Shown here piece after piece: positions 1 through 6,582 of a stretch of 13,461 bases of DNA. The notes beneath the pieces are model-generated. The model had not been told where the DNA came from. It did not search any database and saw only the letters and a program-made list of their open reading frames with translations. This stretch comes from JAVMKJ01 sp031732855. Its GTDB lineage: Bacteria; Pseudomonadota; Gammaproteobacteria; Competibacterales; Competibacteraceae. The stretch is from NCBI GenBank assembly GCA_031732855.1, contig JAVMKJ010000171.1, positions 1 through 13,461 on the forward strand. The letters run 5' to 3'. Each line of letters begins with the position of its first letter. Within the stretch, counting starts at the first letter, position 1. The translations under genes and the position numbers were made by a program.

Positions 1-192
1 GCCAAGGCGCAGGGCGAACTCACGGTCAAGGTCTCGAACGTGCAGGAGAGCGCCAATCCCAAGGGCGCGACCGTGATCGCCAACGTGGTGTTCGGCGGCA
101 AGAACGACATCAAGGTCCGCTACGTGCTGGTCTATCGCGACGGCAAGATCGTCGGCGAAGTCTGGCAGATCGATCCGAATCTGGCTGGCTGA
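1..192 (+). CDS. C-terminal end of an unidentified protein (5' truncated by window edge)
   Basis: Frame 1 is open from the first base to a TGA at 190-192, giving the last 63 residues of a protein that starts outside the window. The tail alternates hydrophobic and polar residues, as in a beta-sheet (ELTVKVSNVQE, ATVIANVVFGG, IKVRYVLVYRDGKIVGEVWQI). This resembles the last strands of an NTF2-like or DUF4878-type fold, often found in exported or lipid-anchored proteins. The signal region is not visible, so both fold and location are inference. The next gene starts 16 bases later, so this gene may head the DUF2892-sigma-anti-sigma unit. The reading frame is certain; the function is not recognised. 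Confidence 0.6.
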   Translation, partial: AKAQGELTVKVSNVQESANPKGATVIANVVFGGKNDIKVRYVLVYRDGKIVGEVWQIDPNLAG

Positions 193-208
193 AGGAGAGG
201 GGATCGTC

Positions 209-409
209 ATGGGCAAGAACGTGGGCGGTATCGACCGCATCGCGCGGATCGTGGTGGGATCGATCCTGCTGGCGCTGGTTTTCGTCGGACCCCAGACGCC
301 GTGGGGCTGGATCGGACTGGTGCCGTTGCTGACCGGTCTGATCGGTTGGTGTCCGCTGTATACGGCGCTGGGTTTCAACACCTGCCCGGTCGGCCGCAAG
401 ACCACCTGA
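209..409 (+). CDS. DUF2892 (YgaP-type transmembrane) small inner membrane protein
   Basis: This 66-residue protein opens with the N-V-G-G-x-D-R-x-x-R motif at residues 4-13, which is typical of the DUF2892 / YgaP transmembrane family. Two hydrophobic segments follow (about 14-28 and 34-48), joined by a short turn with PQTPWGW, so it is probably a two-helix hairpin in the inner membrane. The late CPLY and NTCPVG segments are also usual for the family. Some relatives are fused to rhodanese domains; this one stands alone. A strong AGGAGAGG ribosome site (about 193-200) supports the ATG. Its stop lies 13 bases before the sigma factor, suggesting co-transcription. The exact role of stand-alone DUF2892 proteins is not established. 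Confidence 0.85.
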   Translation: MGKNVGGIDRIARIVVGSILLALVFVGPQTPWGWIGLVPLLTGLIGWCPLYTALGFNTCPVGRKTT

Positions 410-422
410 CACGGATCGGGCC

Positions 423-929
423 GTGGCCGACTTCGCCCGACTCGTGACCGAGCAGATTCCCCGCCTGCGCCGCTATGCCCGGGCGCTGGTGGGAGCGCAG
501 TGGGCCGACGATCTGGTGCAGGATTGCCTGGAGCGGGCCTGGAGTCGGCGCCGGCTGTGGGATGGCCAGGGCGAATTGCGCGCCTGGCTGTTCACCATCC
601 TGCACAATCTATATGTCAACAGCGTGCGCCGCCAGGCCGGCGCCCCGCCGTTCGAACCGCTGCCGGAGGAGGAGCCGCCGGCGCTGGCGCCGTCCCGGCA
701 CGAGGTGGCGCTGGACCTGCGGGATGTGGAGCGGGCGCTGGACGGGTTGAGCCTGGAGCATCGCGAGGTGGTGCTGCTGGTGGGGCTGGAGCAACTGGAT
801 TACGCCGAGGCGGCGGCGATTCTGAACGTACCGCCGGGCACGGTGATGTCGCGGCTGGCGCGCGCCCGCGAGGCGTTGCGCCGCGCTTTGCGGGAACCGC
901 CCCGCGCCCGGTTGCGGAGGGTCAAATAG
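423..929 (+). CDS. ECF-family RNA polymerase sigma factor
   Basis: A 168-residue sigma-70-family protein with only regions 2 and 4, the ECF layout. Region 2 spans about residues 8-72 and holds the -10-recognition helix core ADDLVQDCLERAW (28-40) and an AWLFTILHNLYVNSVRR segment (54-70). A proline- and glutamate-rich linker (about 73-95) leads to region 4 (about 103-155), with the helix-turn-helix LDYAEAAAILNVPPGTVMSRLARARE that contacts the -35 element. The start is GTG; the upstream ribosome site is weak, so translation may be coupled to the DUF2892 gene 13 bases upstream. The downstream anti-sigma gene overlaps its stop codon. Binding to that protein probably keeps it inactive until a signal arrives. 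No promoter is evident in the 13-base gap, so any autoregulated promoter would lie upstream of the window. Confidence 0.92.
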   Translation: MADFARLVTEQIPRLRRYARALVGAQWADDLVQDCLERAWSRRRLWDGQGELRAWLFTILHNLYVNSVRRQAGAPPFEPLPEEEPPALAPSRHEVALDLRDVERALDGLSLEHREVVLLVGLEQLDYAEAAAILNVPPGTVMSRLARAREALRRALREPPRARLRRVK

Positions 930-1693
930 TGAGCGCCGACTCGGTCGACGAGACCGATCTGCACGCGTATGTGGACGGTCGTCTGGAACCCGCGCGCCAC
1001 GCCGCGGTGGAGGCGTATCTGGACGCCAATCCCGCCGAGCGGCAAAGACTGGCGGACTATCGGACCATCGACGCCGAGTTGCATCGGCTGTTCGATCCCG
1101 TGTTGGACGAGCCGGTTCCGAGCCATCTGACCGTCCCGCCGGCGCGTCGGCGGGCGCCGCCGGCCTGGCTGGCGCGAGCGGCTGCCGCGGCCGGATTGAT
1201 GCTGTTCGGCGGCATGCTGGGCTGGTTCGCCCACGAGCACGCGCGGCACCCGCTCGTCGCCGACCGAGCCTTCGTGCGCCAGGCGCTGGCGGCGCATGTG
1301 GTTTATGCGCCCGAGGTCCGCCATCCGGTGGAGGTGGACGCTGGCCAGCAGCAGCACCTGGTCGGGTGGCTATCCAAACGGCTCGGTACCACGATCCGGG
1401 CGCCGGCGCTGGAGGAGCTGGGTTTCCAGTTGCTGGGGGGGCGCTTGCTGCCGGCCGACGACAAGCCGGCGGCGCAGTTCATGTATCAGGACGCCGGTGG
1501 CCGACGCCTGACCCTGTACGCGCGGCGGGGGCTGGACGGCAACCGCGAGACCGCTTTTCGGTTCGCCGAGCAGGATGGGGTCGGCGCCTTCTACTGGGTG
1601 GACGGCGATCTCGCCTACGCCCTCATCGGCGATGTGGACCGGCCGGTGCTGGATCGGGTCGCGCACGCGGTTTACCGGCAGCTCAATCCGTGA
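929..1693 (+). CDS. Membrane anti-sigma factor (RsiW-like, COG5662 type)
   Basis: A 254-residue protein whose GTG start overlaps the sigma-factor stop (TAGTG at 927-931). A GGAGGG ribosome site at 916-921 supports this start. Residues 1-55 form a helical sigma-binding domain (DLHAYVDGRLEPARHAAVEAYL, then a second helix through LADYRTIDAELHRLF). A proline/arginine-rich spacer precedes one membrane helix at about 82-100. The remaining 150 or so residues would be periplasmic and end with a structured domain (GGRLLPADDKPAAQFMYQDAGGRRLTLY). The N-terminal region lacks the H-x3-C-x2-C zinc motif of ZAS anti-sigmas, so a direct thiol redox switch is unlikely. The pairing and overlap support the assignment; the signal sensed is unknown. 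Confidence 0.88.
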   Translation: MSADSVDETDLHAYVDGRLEPARHAAVEAYLDANPAERQRLADYRTIDAELHRLFDPVLDEPVPSHLTVPPARRRAPPAWLARAAAAAGLMLFGGMLGWFAHEHARHPLVADRAFVRQALAAHVVYAPEVRHPVEVDAGQQQHLVGWLSKRLGTTIRAPALEELGFQLLGGRLLPADDKPAAQFMYQDAGGRRLTLYARRGLDGNRETAFRFAEQDGVGAFYWVDGDLAYALIGDVDRPVLDRVAHAVYRQLNP

Positions 1694-1855
1694 GGTTCCC
1701 GGCCATTCCATCGGTTTCATGCGGCCGGATACCCTGCGCGGCAACCGGGTGAAAATCGTTCCCGACGCCACCCTCTATCTGACTTCGTTGTGGCCGGCGG
1801 AAGGCGCTAAGATGGAAGAAACGCAAGAACCGTCGAGCGAGCAGGAGGTGCCCCC
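1694..1855. other. Intergenic gap between the anti-sigma and Uma2 genes
   Basis: The gap is 162 bases with no convincing gene. A weak inverted repeat (CCGGCC at 1699-1704 and GGCCGG at 1723-1728, 18-base loop) lacks a following T-run and is not a convincing terminator. TAAGAT near 1807 resembles a -10 box for the downstream gene, but no good -35 is seen at a suitable distance. Confidence 0.3.
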
Positions 1856-2446
1856 GTGTCCGCCGTGATGAAAAATTCAGTGCCTTCGGTCGATCTCTAT
1901 GCGCAACTCGAAGCGCTGCCGGAAAACCTGACCGGCGAAATCATCAATGGACAGCTTTATACCCAGCCGCGTCCGGCCGGCCCTCATACAGGCGCGGGTT
2001 CGGGATTGGGCGGGGAACTGTATGGTCCATACCATCGTGGTCGTGGCGGGCCAGGCGGTTGGTGGATACTGGCCGAGCCGGAAATCCATTTCATCCGCGA
2101 CACCGAAGTGCTGGTTCCCGATCTGGCCGGTTGGCGGCGGGAACGGATGCCGCGCCTGCCCCGCGATCATCGCTTCAAGGTCACGCCGGACTGGGTTTGC
2201 GAAATCCTGTCGCCGTCCACCGCCAAAACCGACCGGGTCGTCAAGATGCCCGTATATGCACGTTATGGCGTGCCTTGTCTCTGGCTGGTGGACCCGCTGG
2301 CTCACACGCTGGAAGCTTTCGCCCTGCACGGCGGACGCTGGACCGTGATCGGACTGTTTCAGGAGCAGGATTCCGTCACCGTGGAGCCCTTTACCGAAAT
2401 TGCCCTCGAACTGGGCGGGCTGTGGGCGGATTTGGAAGATCAGTAG
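1856..2446 (+). CDS. Uma2-family (DUF820) PD-(D/E)XK restriction-endonuclease-like protein
   Basis: A 196-residue protein of the Uma2 family. The fold-defining residues are in the usual order: E28 in LTGEIING, D89 in TEVLVPDLAGW, E116 in PDWVCEILSPST and a lysine at 130 in DRVVKMPVYARYGV, followed by the strand CLWLVDP (141-147). All putative metal-binding positions are therefore present. The GTG start is favoured because AGGAGGTG at 1843-1850 lies 5 bases before it; the in-frame ATG at 1868 would be too far away. Uma2 proteins are common in cyanobacteria and scattered in other bacteria, and their substrate and biology are mostly unknown. The gene converges on tsaE with one base between the two stops. 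No toxin-antitoxin partner or methylase is adjacent. Confidence 0.88.
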   Translation: MSAVMKNSVPSVDLYAQLEALPENLTGEIINGQLYTQPRPAGPHTGAGSGLGGELYGPYHRGRGGPGGWWILAEPEIHFIRDTEVLVPDLAGWRRERMPRLPRDHRFKVTPDWVCEILSPSTAKTDRVVKMPVYARYGVPCLWLVDPLAHTLEAFALHGGRWTVIGLFQEQDSVTVEPFTEIALELGGLWADLEDQ

Positions 2447-2447
2447 T

Positions 2448-2903
2448 TTAGCCGGTCAGCCCCGCCAGCATGGCCTGGCCGGTCGGGGAACCGGCTTCCA
2501 GCCGGCAGGCGCGGCCGGCGCCGGCATAGTCGAGCGTCACCGCCAAATCCGCCGCCGGCAGTTCGCCCCGGCCGCGTTCCGGCCATTCGATCAGCAGCAC
2601 CGCCTCGCCGTCGACTTGGTCCCGCAGGCCGAGAAATTCCAGTTCCTCGGGATCGGCCAGCCGGTACAAATCCCAGTGAAACAGCCGCCGGTCCGCCACC
2701 TGATAGGGCTCCACCAAAGTGTAGGTGGGGCTCTTCGCCGTGCCGCGATGGCCGAGCGCGTGCAGCAGGCCGCGCGCCAGCGTGGTCTTGCCGGCCCCCA
2801 GTTCGCCGCTCAGATAGAGCACGCAACCGGGCGCCAGCGCCGCGGCCAGCCGCCCGCCGAGCGCTTCGGTGGCGGCGGCGGAATCGAGATACCATTCCAG
2901 CAT
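2448..2903 (-). CDS. tsaE: tRNA threonylcarbamoyladenosine biosynthesis ATPase TsaE
   Basis: A 151-residue P-loop ATPase of normal family length. Walker A is GELGAGKTT (33-41). The family block SPTYTLVEPY (58-67) is followed by FHWDLYRL (75-82) and a Walker-B-like LLIEWPE (103-109). TsaE works with TsaB and TsaD in the cytoplasm to place threonylcarbamoyl on A37 of ANN-decoding tRNAs, probably driving the catalytic cycle. The ATG lies 3 bases after the nnrD stop, so the two are translated from one message and probably coupled. In many gammaproteobacteria the next gene is amiB; here a convergent Uma2 gene follows instead, so any amiB is elsewhere. Confidence 0.97.
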   Translation of the reverse strand: MLEWYLDSAAATEALGGRLAAALAPGCVLYLSGELGAGKTTLARGLLHALGHRGTAKSPTYTLVEPYQVADRRLFHWDLYRLADPEELEFLGLRDQVDGEAVLLIEWPERGRGELPAADLAVTLDYAGAGRACRLEAGSPTGQAMLAGLTG

Positions 2904-2906
2904 GGT

Positions 2907-4391
2907 TCAGGGATTGACCAGCTGTCGCAGGAACGGCAACAGGTCGGTCGCCAGCAACCCGCGTTCGCCGCCGGATTGCGCGGCCAGATCGCCGGCCCGA
3001 CCGTGCAGGTGGACGCCGGCCTTGGCCGCCGCGAACAGCGACAGGCCCTGCGCCGCCAGCGCGGCGATTACCCCGGTCAGCACGTCGCCCATGCCGCCGC
3101 TGGCCATGCCGGGATTGCCGGCGGCGCACAGGGCCACCTGTCCGTCCGTCCTGCTGGCGATCAGCGAGCCGGCGCCCTTGAGCACCGCCACCCCGCCGAA
3201 GCGCAGCGCCAGATCCTCGACCGCGGTGAAGCGGTCGGCCTCGACCTCTGCCGGCGTCATCTTCAGCAGTCGGGCCGCCTCGCCGGGATGCGGCGTCAGG
3301 ATCCAGCGGTCGCGATACGACGGCTCGGCCGCCAGCAGGTTCAGCCCGTCGGCGTCCACCACCAGCGGCTTGTCGCTGGCCAGCGCCGCGCGCAGCATGT
3401 TCCGTCCCCAGTCGCCGCGGCCCAGGCCCGGTCCGATGGCGACCACCGTCGCCCGATCGAACAGCGGGGCGAGGTCGCCGGGGTTTTCGATGCCCTGGAA
3501 CATCAGTTCCGGCCGGGCCGCCGCCTGCATGCCGGCATGAGCGGCCCGGGTGGCGACGCTGACCAGCCCCGCCCCGCAACGGGCGGCCGCTTCGCCGGCC
3601 AGCCGCGCCGCGCCCGCCAGGCCCAGTTCGCCGCCGATCACCAGCACGTGGCCGAAATGACCCTTGTGGGCGCTGCGCCGGCGCCTGGGGAGCACGGCCG
3701 GCAGATCCTCGCCGGCGTAGCGCCAGCAGGCCGGATGGATCGCCGGATAGATGTCGGGGGGTGCCCCGAGATCGGCGAAGCTGACCTCGCCGCAACAGGC
3801 CGGTCCCTGACCGGTGAAAAGGCCCTGCTTGAGGCCGATGAAGGTGACGGTGGCCGCCGCCTCGATGGCGACGCCGAGGATGGCGCCGGTGTCGGCGTGC
3901 AGTCCGGAAGGGATGTCGAGCGCCAGGATGTCGGCGGGACGAGCGTTCATGGCCTCGATCGCCCCCCGCCAGGTACCGCTTACCTCCCGTTCCAGACCGG
4001 TGCCGAGGATGGCGTCCACCAGCAGTTCGGCTTCGGCCAGACCGTCGGCGGTAAAGATCGTGGTCGCAACGCCGGCGGCGCAGGCGTCCCGCCACGCGGT
4101 CAGGGCGTCGCCACGCAGTTCGTCCGGATTGAAGAGCGTCAACACCCTGACATCCAGGCCAGTCCGACGGGCCAGCCGGGCCACCACATAGCCGTCGCCC
4201 GCGTTGTTGCCGCCGCCGCAGACCACCGCGATCCGGGACGCATCCGGCCAGCGCTGGCGCAGCAGTTCGAACGCCGCCTCGCCGGCCCGGTTCATCAGGG
4301 TGTAGCCGGGAATGCCGCGCTCCTCGATGGCGATGCGGTCCAGTTCTCGCACCTGGGCGGCGCGGTACAGTTCAAAAGGCAGTTCGCGCAT
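2907..4391 (-). CDS. nnrD: Bifunctional NAD(P)H-hydrate epimerase / ADP-dependent NAD(P)H-hydrate dehydratase
   Basis: This 494-residue two-domain enzyme repairs hydrated NAD(P)H. The N-terminal YjeF_N epimerase half (about 1-215) has GGGNNAGDG (59-67), DAILGTGL (126-133) and LDIPSGLHADTG (158-169). The C-terminal ribokinase-like YjeF_C dehydratase half (about 225-494) has KGHFGHVLVIGGE, PGLGRG (321-326), DADG (347-350), TPHPGEA and the ADP-site NPGMASGGMGDVLTG (426-440). The frame stays open 11 codons upstream to 4424, but the ATG at 4391 is chosen because AAGGAG (4398-4403) lies six bases before it. It forms an operon with tsaE. The paired name nnrE/nnrD (yjeF in E. coli) may also be used. 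It diverges from queG across 69 bases. Confidence 0.97.
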   Translation of the reverse strand: MRELPFELYRAAQVRELDRIAIEERGIPGYTLMNRAGEAAFELLRQRWPDASRIAVVCGGGNNAGDGYVVARLARRTGLDVRVLTLFNPDELRGDALTAWRDACAAGVATTIFTADGLAEAELLVDAILGTGLEREVSGTWRGAIEAMNARPADILALDIPSGLHADTGAILGVAIEAAATVTFIGLKQGLFTGQGPACCGEVSFADLGAPPDIYPAIHPACWRYAGEDLPAVLPRRRRSAHKGHFGHVLVIGGELGLAGAARLAGEAAARCGAGLVSVATRAAHAGMQAAARPELMFQGIENPGDLAPLFDRATVVAIGPGLGRGDWGRNMLRAALASDKPLVVDADGLNLLAAEPSYRDRWILTPHPGEAARLLKMTPAEVEADRFTAVEDLALRFGGVAVLKGAGSLIASRTDGQVALCAAGNPGMASGGMGDVLTGVIAALAAQGLSLFAAAKAGVHLHGRAGDLAAQSGGERGLLATDLLPFLRQLVNP

Positions 4392-4460
4392 GGAAATCTC
4401 CTTCGCCGCGATGAATGAGGGCACAATACGCCCGTCGCTTTCTCAATTCCAGCCGTTGCC
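4392..4460. promoter_or_regulatory. Divergent nnrD / queG intergenic region
   Basis: These 69 bases separate two head-to-head genes and must carry promoters or share control, unless queG is read from further upstream. AT-richer patches occur (CACAATAC near 4422-4429, and TTGAGA on the - strand near 4440-4445), but I cannot pair a -35 and -10 at normal spacing for either direction. Only the nnrD ribosome site (AAGGAG, - strand, 4398-4403) is clear. The bases just before queG (4451-4460) contain no good Shine-Dalgarno sequence. Confidence 0.4.
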
Positions 4461-5546
4461 ATGACCGTTACCCTTGCCGCCGCCGAACTCGCCCAACTGG
4501 CCGCCGCCATCAAGACGTGGGGCCGGGAACTGGGGTTCCAGCAGGTCGGCATCGCCGGCATCGATCTGAGCGGGCACGAGGCACGGCTGCTCGAGTGGCT
4601 GGCGGCCGGGTTTCACGGGGCGATGGCTTACATGAGTCGGCACGGGGTCAGGCGCAGCCGGCCGGCGGAACTGGTCCCCGGCACGGTGCGCGTCATTGCG
4701 GCCCGGATGGATTATTGGCCGCCGGAGTCCGCCGAGCCCTGGAGCGTGCTGGACCGGCCGGAACTGGGCTATGTCTCCCGCTACGCCGTGGGTCGGGATT
4801 ATCACAAGGTCGTCCGCCAGCGCCTGCGACGGCTGGCCGGACGCATCGCCGCCGCCATCGGTCCATTCGGTCACCGGGTGTTCGCCGACAGCGCGCCGGT
4901 GCTGGAAAAGGCGCTGGCGGAGAAGGCCGGGCTGGGCTGGATCGGCAAGCACGGCAACCTGCTGGACCGGCGGGCCGGATCGTGGTTTTTCCTCGGCGAA
5001 ATCTACGTGGATTTGCCGTTGCCGGCGGATCGGCCGGCGACCGGGCATTGCGGGCGCTGCGTCGCCTGTCTGGAGATTTGCCCGACCCGGGCCATCGTCG
5101 CCCCCTTCCGGGTGGACGCTCGCCGTTGCATTTCCTACCACACCATCGAACTGCACGGATCGATTCCGCTGGAATTCCGCCGCGCCATCGGCAACCGGAT
5201 TTACGGTTGCGACGACTGCCAGCTGGTTTGTCCGTGGAACCGCTTCGCCCGGCCGACGGTGGAACCGGATTTTCGCGCCCGCCATGGCCTGGACGCGCCG
5301 GGATTGCTCGAACTGTTCGGCTGGGACGAGGCGGAATTCCTGCATCGCGCCGAAGGCAGCGCCATCCGCCGGATCGGTCACGAACGCTGGTTGCGCAACG
5401 TCGCCGTGGCCCTGGGCAACGCCCCGCGTTCCTCGGCGATCGCGGCCGCCCTGCAAGCCCGGATGGCGCATCCGTCGGTACTGGTGCGCGAACATGTGGC
5501 CTGGGCGCTGGCGGAACAGGCGGGCAAACCGGCGACCGCGGCGTAG
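4461..5546 (+). CDS. queG: Epoxyqueuosine reductase QueG
   Basis: A 361-residue enzyme of the last step of queuosine synthesis. It reduces epoxyqueuosine in tRNA to queuosine using cobalamin and two [4Fe-4S] clusters. The cobalamin/active-site region includes YVSRYAVGRDYHK (104-116) and the presumed general acid in FADSAPVLEK (D143). Ferredoxin-like cluster cysteines are C197, C200, C203 and C207 (CGRCVACLEICPTRAI), with C223, C250, C253 and C257 (CDDCQLVCPWNRFA) for the second. The C-terminal HEAT-like tRNA-binding part ends in the family signature HPSVLVREHVAWAL (337-350). Length and residues are complete. The first ATG in frame is used; its ribosome site is weak. Confidence 0.97.
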   Translation: MTVTLAAAELAQLAAAIKTWGRELGFQQVGIAGIDLSGHEARLLEWLAAGFHGAMAYMSRHGVRRSRPAELVPGTVRVIAARMDYWPPESAEPWSVLDRPELGYVSRYAVGRDYHKVVRQRLRRLAGRIAAAIGPFGHRVFADSAPVLEKALAEKAGLGWIGKHGNLLDRRAGSWFFLGEIYVDLPLPADRPATGHCGRCVACLEICPTRAIVAPFRVDARRCISYHTIELHGSIPLEFRRAIGNRIYGCDDCQLVCPWNRFARPTVEPDFRARHGLDAPGLLELFGWDEAEFLHRAEGSAIRRIGHERWLRNVAVALGNAPRSSAIAAALQARMAHPSVLVREHVAWALAEQAGKPATAA

Positions 5547-5559
5547 AAGCCGGTGGCGC

Positions 5560-5576
5560 GCGGTTTTCGGAACCGC
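5560..5576. terminator. Small hairpin after queG
   Basis: GCGGTT (5560-5565) pairs perfectly with AACCGC (5571-5576) around the loop TTCGG, 13 bases after the queG stop. There is no T-run after it, so it is a weak or Rho-assisted terminator at best, or a leader hairpin of the peroxidase mRNA. Confidence 0.3.
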
Positions 5577-5596
5577 CAGGGTCCGCCGTACTCGGG

Positions 5597-5623
5597 TATC
5601 ATCCGTCACTCACCGCCAAGGAG
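5597..5623 (+). promoter_or_regulatory. Possible -10 box and ribosome site of the DyP peroxidase gene
   Basis: TATCAT at 5597-5602 matches five of six bases of the sigma70 -10 consensus, but I see no -35 at the expected distance. The AAGGAG ribosome site at 5618-5623 lies 8 bases before the ATG at 5632 and firmly fixes that start. Alternatively the gene is read through from queG 85 bases upstream. Confidence 0.3.
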
Positions 5624-5631
5624 ACCGAAAC

Positions 5632-6513
5632 ATGATCACCGCCCAGCCTGGCATCCTGCTTCCCGTGCCGCCGTTCGCCCGGTACCTGACGTTTTCCCTC
5701 AAGCCCGACGCCGAGCCGCGCGAGAGCCTGCGCGCGCTGCGCGACGCGACCGACGGCGAACGCTGGGTAGTCGGATTGGGGTTGTCCACCGTTCTGGCGC
5801 TGGGCGCGGAAGTGGAAGATTTGTGGCCCTTTCCCAATCTGATCGGCCCTGGCTTCGATATTCCGGCGACGAATGGGGGATTGTGGGTTTGGATTCGCGG
5901 CGACGACCGGGGGGAAATTTTCCATCAATCCCGGCGGATCGAGCGGATGCTGGCTGGCGCGTTCGAACTGGAGCAGGTGATCGACGCGTTCCGATACCTC
6001 GACGGGCGCGACCTGACCGGCTACGAGGATGGCACGGAAAACCCCAAGGGCGAAGATGCCGAGGCCGCCGCCATCGTCCGGGGCGGAACCGCCGGCCTGG
6101 AGGGTTCGAGCTTCGTGGCGGTGCAGCAGTGGCTGCATCGGCTGGATTGTTTCGAGGCAATGAGTCCGGAGGAACGGGACAACGTCATCGGCCGCCACCG
6201 CGCCGGTAACGAGGAGATCGAGGATGCGCCACCCTCGGCCCACGTGAAGCGCACCGCCCAGGAGAGTTTCGAGCCGGCCGCTTTCGTCGTGCGCCGCTCC
6301 ATGCCGTGGGCGGACGGCCACCGGGCCGGTCTGGTGTTCGTCGCGTTCGGAGCGTCCCTGGGTGCGTTCGAGGCCCAGTTGCGGCGGATGGCCGGTTTGG
6401 AGGATGGCATCGCGGACGCGCTGTTCAAATTCACCCGGCCGGTATCCGGGGCCTATTACTGGTGTCCGGGGATACGTCGGGGACGGCTGGATCTGAGCGC
6501 CCTCGGCCTGTGA
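5632..6513 (+). CDS. DyP-type heme peroxidase (P/B class, YfeX-like)
   Basis: A 293-residue dye-decolorizing peroxidase. The signature GYEDGTENP (130-138) carries the distal catalytic aspartate D133. The proximal heme ligand is probably H204 in AHVKRT, with the distal arginine in VVRRS (221-222). FVAVQQWLH (161-169) and the C-terminal strand block ALFKFTRPVSGAYYWCPG (263-280) are also typical. Length and the absence of the insertions of larger DyPs fit the P (B) class, like E. coli YfeX at about 299 residues. There is no Tat or Sec signal, so it should be cytoplasmic. No encapsulin gene is nearby and the C-terminus (LDLSALGL) is not a clear encapsulin-targeting tail. The physiological substrate is unknown. 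Confidence 0.95.
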   Translation: MITAQPGILLPVPPFARYLTFSLKPDAEPRESLRALRDATDGERWVVGLGLSTVLALGAEVEDLWPFPNLIGPGFDIPATNGGLWVWIRGDDRGEIFHQSRRIERMLAGAFELEQVIDAFRYLDGRDLTGYEDGTENPKGEDAEAAAIVRGGTAGLEGSSFVAVQQWLHRLDCFEAMSPEERDNVIGRHRAGNEEIEDAPPSAHVKRTAQESFEPAAFVVRRSMPWADGHRAGLVFVAFGASLGAFEAQLRRMAGLEDGIADALFKFTRPVSGAYYWCPGIRRGRLDLSALGL

Positions 6514-6582
6514 CGCGCGCCGTCGTCGGGCTGGTGTTCGCGGGCTGGCGAGCCGCCGGTCTCCACCCGGCCCCGGCGCCCG

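Noticed and set aside
1699..1728. Terminator after the anti-sigma gene
   Set aside because: The stem is only six base pairs with an 18-base loop and no T-run.
2400..4418. Very long open frames overlapping tsaE-nnrD (672 codons on the + strand, 551 codons on the - strand)
   Set aside because: They are low-complexity translations rich in Arg, Gly and Gln, with no family motifs. They overlap two well-recognised genes in other frames, as expected for GC-rich DNA.
6503..6513. Encapsulin-targeting tail on the DyP peroxidase
   Set aside because: The last residues LDLSALGL are not an extended copy of the known targeting motif, there is no flexible linker before them, and no encapsulin gene is in the window.
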